From contig JACJYS010000001.1 of assembly GCA_020635995.1 (NCBI GenBank), positions 620,001-684,000 of the forward strand: 64,000 bases of DNA. Reading direction: 5' to 3'. Shown one piece after another: positions 16,853 through 25,261 of the stretch. A program made the position numbers and the translations under genes. Numbering within the stretch: position 1 is the first letter of the stretch; each line of letters starts with the position of its first letter. Below the pieces are notes generated by a model. That model was not told the DNA's origin, ran no database searches, and was given only the letters and a program-made list of their open reading frames with translations. Source of the DNA: Chitinophagales bacterium. Its GTDB lineage: Bacteria > Bacteroidota > Bacteroidia > Chitinophagales > UBA8649.

Positions 16853-17295
16853 TAATAATCAATGACAACCGTGTTATCAAATGAAACCCAATATAAAACC
16901 TTAATTTTCTCATAATTTCCGTCTGATTTATAAATCTCAAATCCTACACCATATTTATCTTTTGTTTTTAAAATCATAACTATTTTGTCAGAACTTATTC
17001 TATTACTCTCTATAAAAAGTAAAGTAGAATCTTTATATAATGTTATAACATCTTTAACCAGCGTATCAATTACTTTGTTTTTCTCTAATAAATCACGAAA
17101 ACTAATTGGCTTCAAGTTTTCATCATATAATTCACTATTTGCATTTTTACTATTATCCATTATCAATGCTCTAATAAAATTATCTTTTAATGAATAATCT
17201 AAGTTGATGGTATCAAATTTCATCTTTTCCTGAGAATATAAGGTGTTTCTTAAAATCAAAAGGAGAATAAGTATGGGTAATATTTTAATCATCAT
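16852..17295 (-). CDS. Small secreted hypothetical protein within a direct-repeat cassette
   Basis: The 147-residue product has an N-terminal hydrophobic signal (residues 1-20, cut near LYSQ) and no lipobox cysteine. The mature part is charged and shows beta-rich stretches such as KDSTLLFIESNRI, IVMILKTKDKYGVGFEIYK and KVLYWVSFDNTVVIDY. I do not recognise the family. Start choice between two adjacent ATG codons (17295 and 17292) is open. The gene is enclosed by perfect 44-bp direct repeats and is AT-richer than its neighbours. It sits between a metabolic gene and an ABC exporter with no sign of co-transcription. Confidence 0.6.
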   Translation of the reverse strand: MMIKILPILILLLILRNTLYSQEKMKFDTINLDYSLKDNFIRALIMDNSKNANSELYDENLKPISFRDLLEKNKVIDTLVKDVITLYKDSTLLFIESNRISSDKIVMILKTKDKYGVGFEIYKSDGNYEKIKVLYWVSFDNTVVIDY

Positions 17296-17375
17296 CTTCT
17301 ACGTTGTTAAATATAAAGTTACATTTAATATTCAACAAGTCAATAATAAATAAACTTGACAACTCTCTGCCTATA

Positions 17376-17419
17376 GCAAAGACACTAAGAAAAAAATTAA
17401 TAATAGAGTAGAATGTTTC
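17376..17419. repeat. 44-bp direct repeat, copy 2
   Basis: Identical to 16809-16852 at an offset of 567 bases. It lies between the small secreted-protein gene and the end of the ABC transporter gene. Confidence 0.9.
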
Positions 17420-17451
17420 AAACAACAAAAGACTATAGAATACCAACTACC

Positions 17452-19272
17452 TCAAAATGCCTGCAAAGCTACCAACTTGTTGTACAAGCCATTTTTAGCC
17501 ATTAAGCCAATGTGGTTTCCTTTTTCTACTATTTTTCCGTTTTCCATTACTACTATTTCATCGGCAAACTGAATGGTAGAAAGTCGGTGGGCAATAACTA
17601 AAGAAGTTCTATTTCTCATGAGTTTGTTTAAAGCTTCTTGTACCAGTTTTTCCGATTCGGAATCTAAGGCAGATGTAGCTTCGTCTAAAATTAAAATAGG
17701 TGGATTTTTAAGTACAGCACGAGCTATGGTTAATCTTTGCCTTTGCCCACCACTTAGGTTCATACCTCTATCGCCTATAAAAGTGTCGTAGCCTTTAGGC
17801 ATTGCCATTATAAAATCATGAGCATTGGCAATTTTTGCCGACTGAATAATATCTTCCTCCGTAGCATCAAAACCAAAAGAAATATTGTTTCTAATGGTAT
17901 CGTTAAACAAAATAGCTTCTTGACTAACTACGCCCATCAAACTTCTTAAATCTTCTTTTTTATATTCTTTTATGTCAATTCCGTCTATTTTTATACTTCC
18001 TTCTAATACATCATAAAAGCGAGGCAATAAATCTACTAAAGTAGTTTTTCCTGCTCCTGAAGGACCTACAAAAGCTACTAAATCGCCTTTTTTTACTACT
18101 AAATCTATATTGTTTAAAATAGCATTATCATCATAGTTTTGATAAGAGAAACTTACATTTTTGTATTCTATATTATGATTAAAACTTTTTATTTCTTTAG
18201 GAGCTTTAGCTTCGGGTATTTCATCATCGCTTAGTAAAATTTTGTCTATGCGTTGCATGGCTCCCAGTCCTTTTTGTAAGGTATAAAATGCTCCCGAAAA
18301 ACTTTTTGCCGGAGCAATTAATGAAGCAAACATTAAAAGATAAACCACAAAAACAGAGTCTTTTATATCGCCAGATAGTACTTCGTTTCCACCAAACCAT
18401 ATAATAGATGAAAAAACGGCAATAGATAAAAACTCCGTAAGCGGAGAAGATAAAAATCTTTTACGCAGCACTTTGTTCATCAAATTAAAAAAGCTTTCGT
18501 TTTCTTCTTTAAACTGCTTTTTGCGATAATTTTCGGCAGTAAAGGCTTTAACTATTCTAATGCCGCTTATAGTTTCATCAAAAAGAGAGGCTAAAAAACC
18601 TAATTTCTTTTGCCCTTCAAAAGAGGGTTTTTTTAAGGATTTGCCCAAAGCACCAATTAAAAATGCAATTATTAGTATCAAAATAAATACAAAAAGTGTA
18701 AGCTGATAACTAATGGCAAAAAGTATAGCAAGACTTATAATAATAGTTAGCGGTTCTTTTACTAAAACTTCTAAAATGTTAAGTACTCCGTGTTCTACTT
18801 CTACTACATCGGCAGTTAGCGAGCTCACTAAATCTCCTTTTTTATGCTTGTTGTAATAAGACAAAGGCAACTGCAATACTTTTTCATTGAGTTCATTTCT
18901 AATATCTCTTACTACGCCATTTCTTATGGGAGCTAAAAAATATTGAGCTAAAAATCGGAATAGGTTTTTAAGTAAAAACACTAAAGTAGTTAGAATGGCA
19001 AGAAATATTAACCCAGCTTCTTTACTATCGTATTTACTTATTTGCGAAGTAACTAAATAATTTAAAAAATCTTTTAGAAAATCAATATTTAAACCAAAAG
19101 CGGGCATGGTGGTAACGCCTCTTTCGGGATGAAAAATAATATCTAAAAAGGGCATAACTACTGTTAGCGAAAAAACACCCAAAACAACATAAATTATGTT
19201 GAAAATAATATTTAGGGCAATTTCTCCTTTATAATTTTTAAGATATTTATTAAATGCCGTTAATTCTTTCAT
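17452..19272 (-). CDS. ABC transporter, fused permease and ATPase (MsbA-like exporter)
   Basis: From the ATG at 19272 the product is 606 residues. It has an N-terminal six-helix exporter domain (about 20-330) and a C-terminal ATPase. Walker A is GPSGAGKTT near residue 403, the signature is LSGGQRQR near 505, Walker B is ILILDEATSALD, and the switch histidine is in IAHRLST. The fold is that of type IV exporters such as MsbA, which flip lipid A or other lipids across the inner membrane. The substrate is inferred only. A TATCTTTG -7 element lies 8 bases before the chosen ATG, which rules out the upstream TTG start. Confidence 0.9.
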   Translation of the reverse strand: MKELTAFNKYLKNYKGEIALNIIFNIIYVVLGVFSLTVVMPFLDIIFHPERGVTTMPAFGLNIDFLKDFLNYLVTSQISKYDSKEAGLIFLAILTTLVFLLKNLFRFLAQYFLAPIRNGVVRDIRNELNEKVLQLPLSYYNKHKKGDLVSSLTADVVEVEHGVLNILEVLVKEPLTIIISLAILFAISYQLTLFVFILILIIAFLIGALGKSLKKPSFEGQKKLGFLASLFDETISGIRIVKAFTAENYRKKQFKEENESFFNLMNKVLRKRFLSSPLTEFLSIAVFSSIIWFGGNEVLSGDIKDSVFVVYLLMFASLIAPAKSFSGAFYTLQKGLGAMQRIDKILLSDDEIPEAKAPKEIKSFNHNIEYKNVSFSYQNYDDNAILNNIDLVVKKGDLVAFVGPSGAGKTTLVDLLPRFYDVLEGSIKIDGIDIKEYKKEDLRSLMGVVSQEAILFNDTIRNNISFGFDATEEDIIQSAKIANAHDFIMAMPKGYDTFIGDRGMNLSGGQRQRLTIARAVLKNPPILILDEATSALDSESEKLVQEALNKLMRNRTSLVIAHRLSTIQFADEIVVMENGKIVEKGNHIGLMAKNGLYNKLVALQAF

Positions 19273-19280
19273 TATTGGTG

Positions 19281-19288
19281 CAAAGATA
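19281..19288 (-). promoter_or_regulatory. -7 promoter element for the ABC exporter
   Basis: TATCTTTG on the minus strand is an exact TAnnTTTG match. It lies 8 bases upstream of the ATG at 19272 and downstream of a possible TTG start at 19293, so it settles the start. Confidence 0.6.
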
Positions 19289-19420
19289 GGCAATTAGTTA
19301 ATTTGAAAATACGTATGCCTTTTAGCTTGTATAAAGATACACGTATAAACTGTATAAAAAAGTGCTACAACAATGATGCTCTTTATATAAATAATACCAA
19401 TTGTATATTTTTAATGAGTA

Positions 19421-19447
19421 CAAAAAGGGCAACTATTACGTTGCCCT
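19421..19447 (-). terminator. Terminator of the secreted thioredoxin gene
   Basis: AGGGCAAC (19426-19433) and GTTGCCCT (19440-19447) form an 8-bp stem. On the minus strand it is followed by a run of five T. It lies 30 bases beyond the stop of the gene at 19477. Confidence 0.8.
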
Positions 19448-19476
19448 AAGTACATTAAAACTACTGTTTAAAATTT

Positions 19477-20025
19477 TTATTTACTTTTTCTTTGGCTTAA
19501 AATCTGCTCTGCTCCTTGTATCCATTTTTCAGGACCACCAGCCACATACCCCGTTTTGCCTATAGCTTCTATATTGTATTGCTTAGTATCTTTGTTAAAG
19601 TTTAAATCAAATATCCAAATAGTAGGATACCCGGATACTCTAAATGCTTGCTGCAATGATGAATTTTGAGCCTTTAAATCTTCCGGCAATGGCGTTCTTC
19701 TTGGAAAATCTAACTCTAATAATATTACATTTTCTTTAGCCCATTTTTTAAATTCATCTGTATTAAATACTTCCTTTTTTAGTCTTATACACCAGCCACA
19801 CCAATCGCTTCCTGTAAAATTAGCCAATATAGGTTTGCCTGTTTTTTTAGATTCTTTTTGTGCATCTTCTACATATTTATACCAATCGCCATTCATTCTG
19901 TCATTATCAGAAGGCATTATTGCTTTTTCTTTCTTCTCTGCATGTTTAGTATTGTTTCCTGCTTTTAAATTTCCTGCTAAAAACAAACAAGCTACAACTA
20001 ACAATAGGGTGCTAAAATTCTTCAT
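19477..20025 (-). CDS. Secreted thioredoxin family protein
   Basis: The 182-residue product has a signal peptide (residues 1-22, cut near LKA-GN) and a thioredoxin-like domain with the active site C76-G-W-C79 after FTGSDW. The cis-proline segment is GYPTIWIFDLN. The F-T-G-S-D-W-C-x-W-C pattern is typical of periplasmic thioredoxin-like proteins related to the C-terminal domain of DsbD. It is expected to reduce or form disulfides in exported proteins. No cytochrome or DsbD-like gene is adjacent. It has its own terminator. Confidence 0.85.
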   Translation of the reverse strand: MKNFSTLLLVVACLFLAGNLKAGNNTKHAEKKEKAIMPSDNDRMNGDWYKYVEDAQKESKKTGKPILANFTGSDWCGWCIRLKKEVFNTDEFKKWAKENVILLELDFPRRTPLPEDLKAQNSSLQQAFRVSGYPTIWIFDLNFNKDTKQYNIEAIGKTGYVAGGPEKWIQGAEQILSQRKSK

Positions 20026-20088
20026 TTATCTTCGTTTTCTATTCTTTATTCAATTACTATACCAATATTTGGCACTCAACGCGTGAAA

Positions 20089-20583
20089 TTATATTTTTTT
20101 CTTTAATTCTTCAACTATTGTATATACTGCCGGGCAAATTTCAACATTCTTAACAGTTATTCCTAAATGGCGGTGCATTTTGTTGTCATCGGTATGTGGA
20201 TATTCTCTGCATGCCTTAGGGCGAACTTCATAAATGCCACAATAATTATCATCGGCTAAAAAAGGGCAAGGCAAAGTATTTAACACATAATCTTGGTCTT
20301 CATCTATATGCAAATATGACGAAACAAATTGACCGGGTTTCATTTTTAAATGAGTGGATATGCGTTCTATGTCTTTTTGTGTAAAAAGAGGACCTGTGGT
20401 TTTACAGCAGTTGGCACATTTTAAACAGTCAGTACAAGCAAAAACTTCTTCATGAGCCTCATTAAACAAAGTATCCAATTCGCCATTTTTGAGTGTTTTT
20501 AGTTTGCTAAAAAACTTTTTATTCTCTTTCTTTTTGGCTTTGGCTTCTTGTTTAAATTTATCAAAATCTTCAGGAATTACCAT
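20089..20583 (-). CDS. YkgJ family cysteine cluster protein
   Basis: The 164-residue cytosolic protein has the YkgJ arrangement of cysteines, CTDCLKCANCCKTTGP, then CPFLADDNYCGIYEVRPKAC-REYP. These cysteines probably bind zinc or an Fe-S cluster; the biochemical role of the family is unknown. The first seven bases overlap the end of the arfB gene, so the two are translationally coupled. The same neighbour pair may point to a link with translation, but that is speculation. Confidence 0.85.
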   Translation of the reverse strand: MVIPEDFDKFKQEAKAKKKENKKFFSKLKTLKNGELDTLFNEAHEEVFACTDCLKCANCCKTTGPLFTQKDIERISTHLKMKPGQFVSSYLHIDEDQDYVLNTLPCPFLADDNYCGIYEVRPKACREYPHTDDNKMHRHLGITVKNVEICPAVYTIVEELKKKI

Positions 20584-20981
20584 TGTATGTTTTTTCTGTT
20601 TTGCTTTTTTTCGGCATTAACACGTTTTAGTTTAAGCCGTTTTTCTTTTACTTCTTTGGGTGCTATGGTTTTCTTTCTTTTCTTTTTGATTTTTAAACTT
20701 TCTGTAATTAAAGTACGCATTTTAGCAAAAGCTAACTCCTTATTTTTAGCTTGCGACCTTGTTTCTTGTACATTTATACTCACATAACCTTCATTATTTA
20801 TTCTATTAGAAAGTCTGCTTAGCAATAATTTTTTCTGTTCCAAACTTATAAAATTTGAAGTTTCAATATGCCATTGCACCACTACTTTAGTAGAAACTTT
20901 ATTAACGTGCTGTCCGCCTGCTCCACCGCTTCGTGCAGTTTTAATAGTGTATTCTTTTTCTATGTCTTCAAAATTTATCAT
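20577..20981 (-). CDS. arfB: Alternative ribosome-rescue peptidyl-tRNA hydrolase ArfB
   Basis: From the ATG at 20981 the product is 134 residues, the usual length of ArfB/YaeJ. It has the release-factor GGQ motif at G22-G23-Q24 (SGGAGGQHVNKV) and a basic C-terminal tail (KKKRKKTIAPKEVKEKRLK). In this family the tail enters the empty mRNA channel of stalled ribosomes. The protein hydrolyses peptidyl-tRNA on non-stop complexes. A longer frame from 21014 adds residues not found in the family. It is followed by the YkgJ gene with a 7-base overlap and is divergent from the CoA transferase gene. Confidence 0.92.
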   Translation of the reverse strand: MINFEDIEKEYTIKTARSGGAGGQHVNKVSTKVVVQWHIETSNFISLEQKKLLLSRLSNRINNEGYVSINVQETRSQAKNKELAFAKMRTLITESLKIKKKRKKTIAPKEVKEKRLKLKRVNAEKKQNRKNIQW

Positions 20982-21005
20982 CTTGCGTGGGTAAAAATAC
21001 AGAAT

Positions 21006-22058
21006 ATGTGGCAAAACATAAAAGTAGTAGAGTTGGCAAGCGTATTAGCAGGACCTTTGGTGGGTAGTTTTTTTGCTGAACTGGGAGCAAAAGTTGTTAA
21101 AGTAGAAAACAAAAATACTAATGGAGATATAACCAGGCAATGGAAATTAAAAACAGAAAATGCCAACATTAATTTTTCATCTTATTATGCTTCGTGCAAT
21201 TATGGCAAAGAAATATTTATGCTGGATTTAAAAGATGAATTGAATTATAATAAAATAGTAGCTTTAATTAAAGATGCAGATATTGTTATCCAAAATTTTA
21301 AAGCCGGAGATGCCGAAAAACTACACTTAGATGCCGATACTTTATTGCAAATAAATCCTAAATTGATAGTAGGCGTTATTTCCGGTTTTGGAAAAGACGA
21401 TAAACGCTTAGCTTATGATGTGGTGCTGCAAGCCGAAACGGGCTTTATGTTTATGAACGGAGAACCCAATAGCCGACCATTAAAAATGCCCGTGGCAATG
21501 ATAGATGTGCTGGCTGCTCATCATTTAAAACAAGCTATTTTGGTAGCACTTTATGAAAGAAATTTTACTAAAAAAGGGCAGTGTGTGTCTGTTTCTTTGT
21601 TTGATGCCGCTTTGGCGGCTTTAGTAAATCAAGGTAGTGGATATTTAATGGAAAAACATATACCGCAAGCCATGGGTTCTAAACACCCAAACATTGCTCC
21701 TTATGGCGATATGTTTTTAACTAAAGACAATAAATACATTGTGTTGGCAGTAGGTAGCAATCAGCAGTTTGCTTTGCTTTGCAAAATTTTAGAATTAGAT
21801 AATTTAGCAAAAGATGAAAAATTTAGTACAAACCAGCAACGCTTATTTAATAGGAATGAACTGTGTATTCTATTAGAAAAAGCTTTTTTAAGAAAAAATG
21901 CAAAAGATTTAATGCAGCTGTTTTTAGTACAAAAAATACCTGCCGGATTGGTTAAAAACCTACAAGAAGTTTTTGAAGAAGAAAAGGCACAACTTATGGT
22001 TCAAGAATTTGAAATAGATGGTTTTAAAGGTAAAAGAGTTAGAACATTATTAAAATGA
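21006..22058 (+). CDS. CaiB/BaiF family (type III) CoA transferase
   Basis: From the ATG at 21006 the product is 350 residues. It shows the class III CoA-transferase pattern: VVELASVLAGPLVGSFFAELGA-KVVKVE at the start, VLQAETGFMF near residue 140, MPVAMIDVLAAHHL near 165 and FDAALAALVNQG near 200. The family moves CoA between carboxylic acids. The substrate is not predictable, and at 350 residues it is slightly shorter than formyl-CoA transferase (about 430). The upstream open frame overlaps arfB on the other strand and is not family-like, so the 21006 start is preferred. Confidence 0.88.
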   Translation: MWQNIKVVELASVLAGPLVGSFFAELGAKVVKVENKNTNGDITRQWKLKTENANINFSSYYASCNYGKEIFMLDLKDELNYNKIVALIKDADIVIQNFKAGDAEKLHLDADTLLQINPKLIVGVISGFGKDDKRLAYDVVLQAETGFMFMNGEPNSRPLKMPVAMIDVLAAHHLKQAILVALYERNFTKKGQCVSVSLFDAALAALVNQGSGYLMEKHIPQAMGSKHPNIAPYGDMFLTKDNKYIVLAVGSNQQFALLCKILELDNLAKDEKFSTNQQRLFNRNELCILLEKAFLRKNAKDLMQLFLVQKIPAGLVKNLQEVFEEEKAQLMVQEFEIDGFKGKRVRTLLK

Positions 22059-22164
22059 AATTTTATTGGGAATAAAATGTTTAAAAAAAAATAAAGCAGG
22101 AACTAAATTTTAGTAGTAAAAGTTATATTATTGCAATTAATTAATAATAGAAAAACCTAACGAA

Positions 22165-22482
22165 ATGGCATTAGAATTTAAAGATGATAGTTTTAAAGAA
22201 GACGTATTAGATAACAAAGGCTTAACCTTAGTTGATTTTTGGGCAGAGTGGTGTGGTCCTTGTATAGCTTTAGGCCCCACAGTGGAGGCTTTAGCTAACG
22301 ATTATGAAGGCAAAGTAAAAGTGGGCAAATTAAATGTTGACCATAACCCGGGCGTAGCTACAGATTTTGGCATTAGAAACATTCCTACTATTTTATTATT
22401 AAAAGACGGAGAAGTGGTAGAACGTTTTGTGGGCGTGCAACCTAAAAAAGCTTTTACAGAAGCAATAGATAAACACTTATAA
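22165..22482 (+). CDS. trxA: Thioredoxin
   Basis: The 105-residue protein has the standard length and active site W29-C30-G-P-C33, with cis-proline in RNIPTILLLKDGE. It is the cytosolic disulfide reductant partnered with thioredoxin reductase. There is no signal peptide, unlike the other thioredoxin-like proteins in this window. A strong terminator follows, so it is probably monocistronic. Confidence 0.95.
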   Translation: MALEFKDDSFKEDVLDNKGLTLVDFWAEWCGPCIALGPTVEALANDYEGKVKVGKLNVDHNPGVATDFGIRNIPTILLLKDGEVVERFVGVQPKKAFTEAIDKHL

Positions 22483-22507
22483 TATATTTATAGAAATTAG
22501 TATTCTT

Positions 22508-22547
22508 AAAGCCGTTGCAATTTTTTGTGATGGCTTTTTGTTTTTTA
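22508..22547 (+). terminator. Terminator after trxA
   Basis: AAAGCCGTTGCA (22508-22519) pairs with TGTGATGGCTTT (22526-22537) when G-T wobbles are allowed. It is followed by TTGTTTTTT. Confidence 0.7.
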
Positions 22548-22700
22548 CATATAATGTATCTACTAAGGAAGATTTTATAGGAATAATTGAGTAAAATGTT
22601 GTTTAGTAGCCGTAATCTGTTAGCATTACTACAAATTGGCACTAATTTTGACTAACTTTAGCCGTCAATTATTTTTTAACTCAAAAAAACATCTAAAAAA

Positions 22701-23300
22701 ATGGCAGGAATATTAGACTTATTAAACTCTCCAATAGGACAATCAATACTTCAAGGCGTTAGCCAAGAAACTAATCAATCGCAAGATAAAACATCATCAG
22801 TGCTAAACATGGCTTTGCCGGTACTTTTAAGTGCTATGAAAAAAAATGCTTCTACTCCGCAAGGAGCGGAAAGCTTGCTTAACGCCCTTAGCGATAACAG
22901 ACACAATGGCGATATATTAAGCAACTTAAGCGGTTTATTTCAAGGCGGTGTTAACCAAAATGTAACCAGCGATGGAGCAGGAATATTAAAACATATTTTA
23001 GGTGCTCAAGAAAATCAAGTAGCCAGTGCATTATCTCAAAAATCGGGTGTAGATGCTCAATCTGTTACTAAAATTTTACAAATAGCAGCTCCAATATTAT
23101 TAGGTTATTTAGGTCAGCAAAAACGTCAAAACAATGTAAGCTCTCAAAGCGGCATAGAAAGTTTAATAGGCGGATTAATTGGTGGGGGTCAAACTACTAA
23201 TCAAAACGACTTATTAAGCACTCTATTAGATAGAGATGGCGATGGCAATATTATAGATGATGTAGCCGGCATGTTAGGCGGTTTATTCGGAAAAAAATAA
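22701..23300 (+). CDS. DUF937 domain protein (YidB-like)
   Basis: The 199-residue cytosolic protein begins MAGILDLLNSPIGQSILQGV and has the repeated Leu/Gly/Gln-rich helices of DUF937 (VLNMALPVLLSAMKKN, ILQIAAPILLGYLGQQ). The C-terminus has a calcium-loop-like DRDGDGNIIDD followed by VAGMLGGLFGKK, as in many family members. No function is established. It stands alone, upstream of the rimP promoter. Confidence 0.85.
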   Translation: MAGILDLLNSPIGQSILQGVSQETNQSQDKTSSVLNMALPVLLSAMKKNASTPQGAESLLNALSDNRHNGDILSNLSGLFQGGVNQNVTSDGAGILKHILGAQENQVASALSQKSGVDAQSVTKILQIAAPILLGYLGQQKRQNNVSSQSGIESLIGGLIGGGQTTNQNDLLSTLLDRDGDGNIIDDVAGMLGGLFGKK

Positions 23301-23339
23301 AAAATTAATATAAGCAAAGTATATTTTTTGTAGAAATTA

Positions 23340-23368
23340 TTGAAATACAAGAAAAATTAGTACCTTTG
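23340..23368 (+). promoter_or_regulatory. Promoter of the rimP-nusA-infB operon
   Basis: TTG at 23340-23342 and TACCTTTG at 23361-23368 match the Bacteroidota -33 and -7 elements with an 18-base spacer. Transcription should begin around 23374, about 10 bases before the leader hairpin. Confidence 0.7.
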
Positions 23369-23383
23369 CAGAGAATTAAAAGG

Positions 23384-23412
23384 AAAGAGGGGGCGTTTGT
23401 CCCCTCTTTTTA
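23384..23412 (+). terminator. Leader hairpin with T tract (possible attenuator) before rimP
   Basis: AAAGAGGGG and CCCCTCTTT form a GC-rich stem around a 7-8 base loop, followed by TTTAT. It has the form of an intrinsic terminator, yet it sits between the operon promoter and the rimP start at 23423. It could limit read-through into rimP-nusA-infB. Confidence 0.6.
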
Positions 23413-23422
23413 TTGACATATA

Positions 23423-23911
23423 ATGGAAGAATTGAAGAGAAAAATTGAGGAAATAATCCAACCCAAAATAGCGGAAATGGATTTATTTTTGGTAGAGGTG
23501 GTAATAGGCTCAAACTTTAAAATTCAGGTTTTTGTAGATGGTACGCCTTCAATAACTATAGAGCAATGTACTAAATTAAGTCGCTTTATAGAAAGCTATT
23601 TAGATGAAGCAGCAGATGTGCCGGAAAAATATACTTTAGAGGTTTCATCGCCAGGTATGAGTAATCCATTTAAAGTGCATCAACAGTACCAAAAAAGAAT
23701 AGGTAGCACTTTAAAACTAACCTTAAATGACGGAAGTGAGCTGGCTATAATACTTAAAGAAGTAGAAGATGATAAAATAACAGGGCTAAAAACCCAAATA
23801 CAGCCTGCTAAAAGCAAGCGACCTGTAAAAAAGATAAAAGAAGAAGATTTAGAAAGCATAACAATAGAATTAAATAACATAAAAAAAGCATTATTACATT
23901 TTAACTTTTAA
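23423..23911 (+). CDS. rimP: Ribosome maturation factor RimP
   Basis: The 162-residue product has the RimP N-terminal domain, with LFLVEVVIGSNFKIQVFVDG and the conserved region ending LEVSSPGMSNPF, and a C-terminal SH3-like domain. It assists assembly of the 30S subunit. It is the first gene of rimP-nusA-infB, 3 bases before nusA, which is the standard bacterial order. A leader hairpin lies directly upstream. Confidence 0.93.
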   Translation: MEELKRKIEEIIQPKIAEMDLFLVEVVIGSNFKIQVFVDGTPSITIEQCTKLSRFIESYLDEAADVPEKYTLEVSSPGMSNPFKVHQQYQKRIGSTLKLTLNDGSELAIILKEVEDDKITGLKTQIQPAKSKRPVKKIKEEDLESITIELNNIKKALLHFNF

Positions 23912-23914
23912 AAA

Positions 23915-25198
23915 ATGAATAGTATTGAATTAATTGACTCGTTTGCCGAGTTTAAAGACTTTAAAAACATTGATCGTCCTACAATGATGAAAGTATTAGA
24001 GGACGTATTTAAAACCTTATTGCGTAAAAAATACGGTAGTGCCGATAATTTTGACATTATTGTAAATACCGATAAAGGCGATTTGGAAATTTGGCGAACC
24101 CGTGAAATAGTAGATGACGGAGCAGTAGAAGATGATTTAACTCAAATTTCTATTACCGAAGCAAGAGAAGTAGATGAAGACTACGAAGTAGGCGAAGACT
24201 GCTATGAGCAAGTAAAAATAGTAGATTTTGGTAGAAGAGCCGTTTCAGCTGCACGCCAAACGCTTATTTCAAGAATATTAGAACTTGAAAAAAACGAAGT
24301 TTACAAAAAATACAAAGACAGAGTTGGAGATATAATTACTGCGGAAGTTTATCAAGTTTGGAAAAAAGAAATACTATTAGTTGATGATGAAGGAAACGAA
24401 TTAATACTACCAAAAAGTCAGCAAATAAGAAGAGATTTCTTTAAAAAAGGCGAAACCGTAAAAGCTGTTATTTTAAAAGTAGAATTAAAAAACAACAATC
24501 CTTTTGTTATACTTTCAAGAACAGATAGTGCTTTCTTAGCAAAACTATTAGAACTTGAAGTGCCGGAAATTTACGATGGTTTAATCACCATTAAAAAAAT
24601 AGTACGTGAGCCGGGAGAAAAAGCAAAAGTAGCCGTAGAATCTTATGATGACAGAATAGACCCTGTAGGAGCATGTGTGGGAATGAAAGGGCAAAGAATA
24701 CACGGAATAGTTAGAGAATTAAGAAATGAGAATATTGACATTTTAAACTATACCGACAATCTAAGATTAATGGCACAGCGAGCCTTATCGCCAGCCAAAA
24801 TAGAAAGCATGGAAATAAACGAAGAGAAAAAATCTATTTCTGTTTATTTAAAGCCAGACCAAGTTTCTTTAGCCATAGGCAAAAGAGGAATGAACATAAA
24901 ATTAGCCAGCAGAATGGTGGGCTACAACATAGAAGTATATAGAGATACAGACGAAGAAGAAGTAGATATAGATATAGAAGAATTTTCTGATGAAATAGAA
25001 CCTTGGATAATAGACATATTAAAAGGCATAGGTTGCGATACCGCAAAAAGTGTTTTAGCCTTATCTAAAAGTGAAGTAGCCAGAAGAACAGATTTAGAAG
25101 ATGAAACTGTAGAAGAAGTATTCAATATCTTAAAAGCAGAGTTTGATGACGATGAGATGGAAGAAGATGAGGACGATATGGATGAAGATGAAAACTAA
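23915..25198 (+). CDS. nusA: Transcription elongation/termination factor NusA
   Basis: The 427-residue protein has an N-terminal RNA polymerase-binding domain (about 1-135), an S1 domain (VGDIITAEVYQVWKKEILLV, about 137-200) and two KH domains with the signature VGACVGMKGQRIHGIV. A short C-terminal helical segment (IDILKGIGCDTAKSVLAL) precedes a strongly acidic tail of D/E repeats. It modulates pausing, termination and antitermination. In E. coli NusA also controls its own operon, which makes the leader hairpin upstream of rimP relevant. Confidence 0.96.
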   Translation: MNSIELIDSFAEFKDFKNIDRPTMMKVLEDVFKTLLRKKYGSADNFDIIVNTDKGDLEIWRTREIVDDGAVEDDLTQISITEAREVDEDYEVGEDCYEQVKIVDFGRRAVSAARQTLISRILELEKNEVYKKYKDRVGDIITAEVYQVWKKEILLVDDEGNELILPKSQQIRRDFFKKGETVKAVILKVELKNNNPFVILSRTDSAFLAKLLELEVPEIYDGLITIKKIVREPGEKAKVAVESYDDRIDPVGACVGMKGQRIHGIVRELRNENIDILNYTDNLRLMAQRALSPAKIESMEINEEKKSISVYLKPDQVSLAIGKRGMNIKLASRMVGYNIEVYRDTDEEEVDIDIEEFSDEIEPWIIDILKGIGCDTAKSVLALSKSEVARRTDLEDETVEEVFNILKAEFDDDEMEEDEDDMDEDEN

Positions 25199-25261
25199 AA
25201 AGTAGTTTATCTAACAATCCTAAAACAAATAAAAAAACAATTAAAAAACATAAAATAATTT

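Noticed and set aside
16809..17419. Reading the 44-bp repeats as attachment sites of an integrated phage or integron
   Set aside because: No integrase, phage gene or tRNA is near and the enclosed segment carries one small gene only; kept as a cassette of unknown origin.
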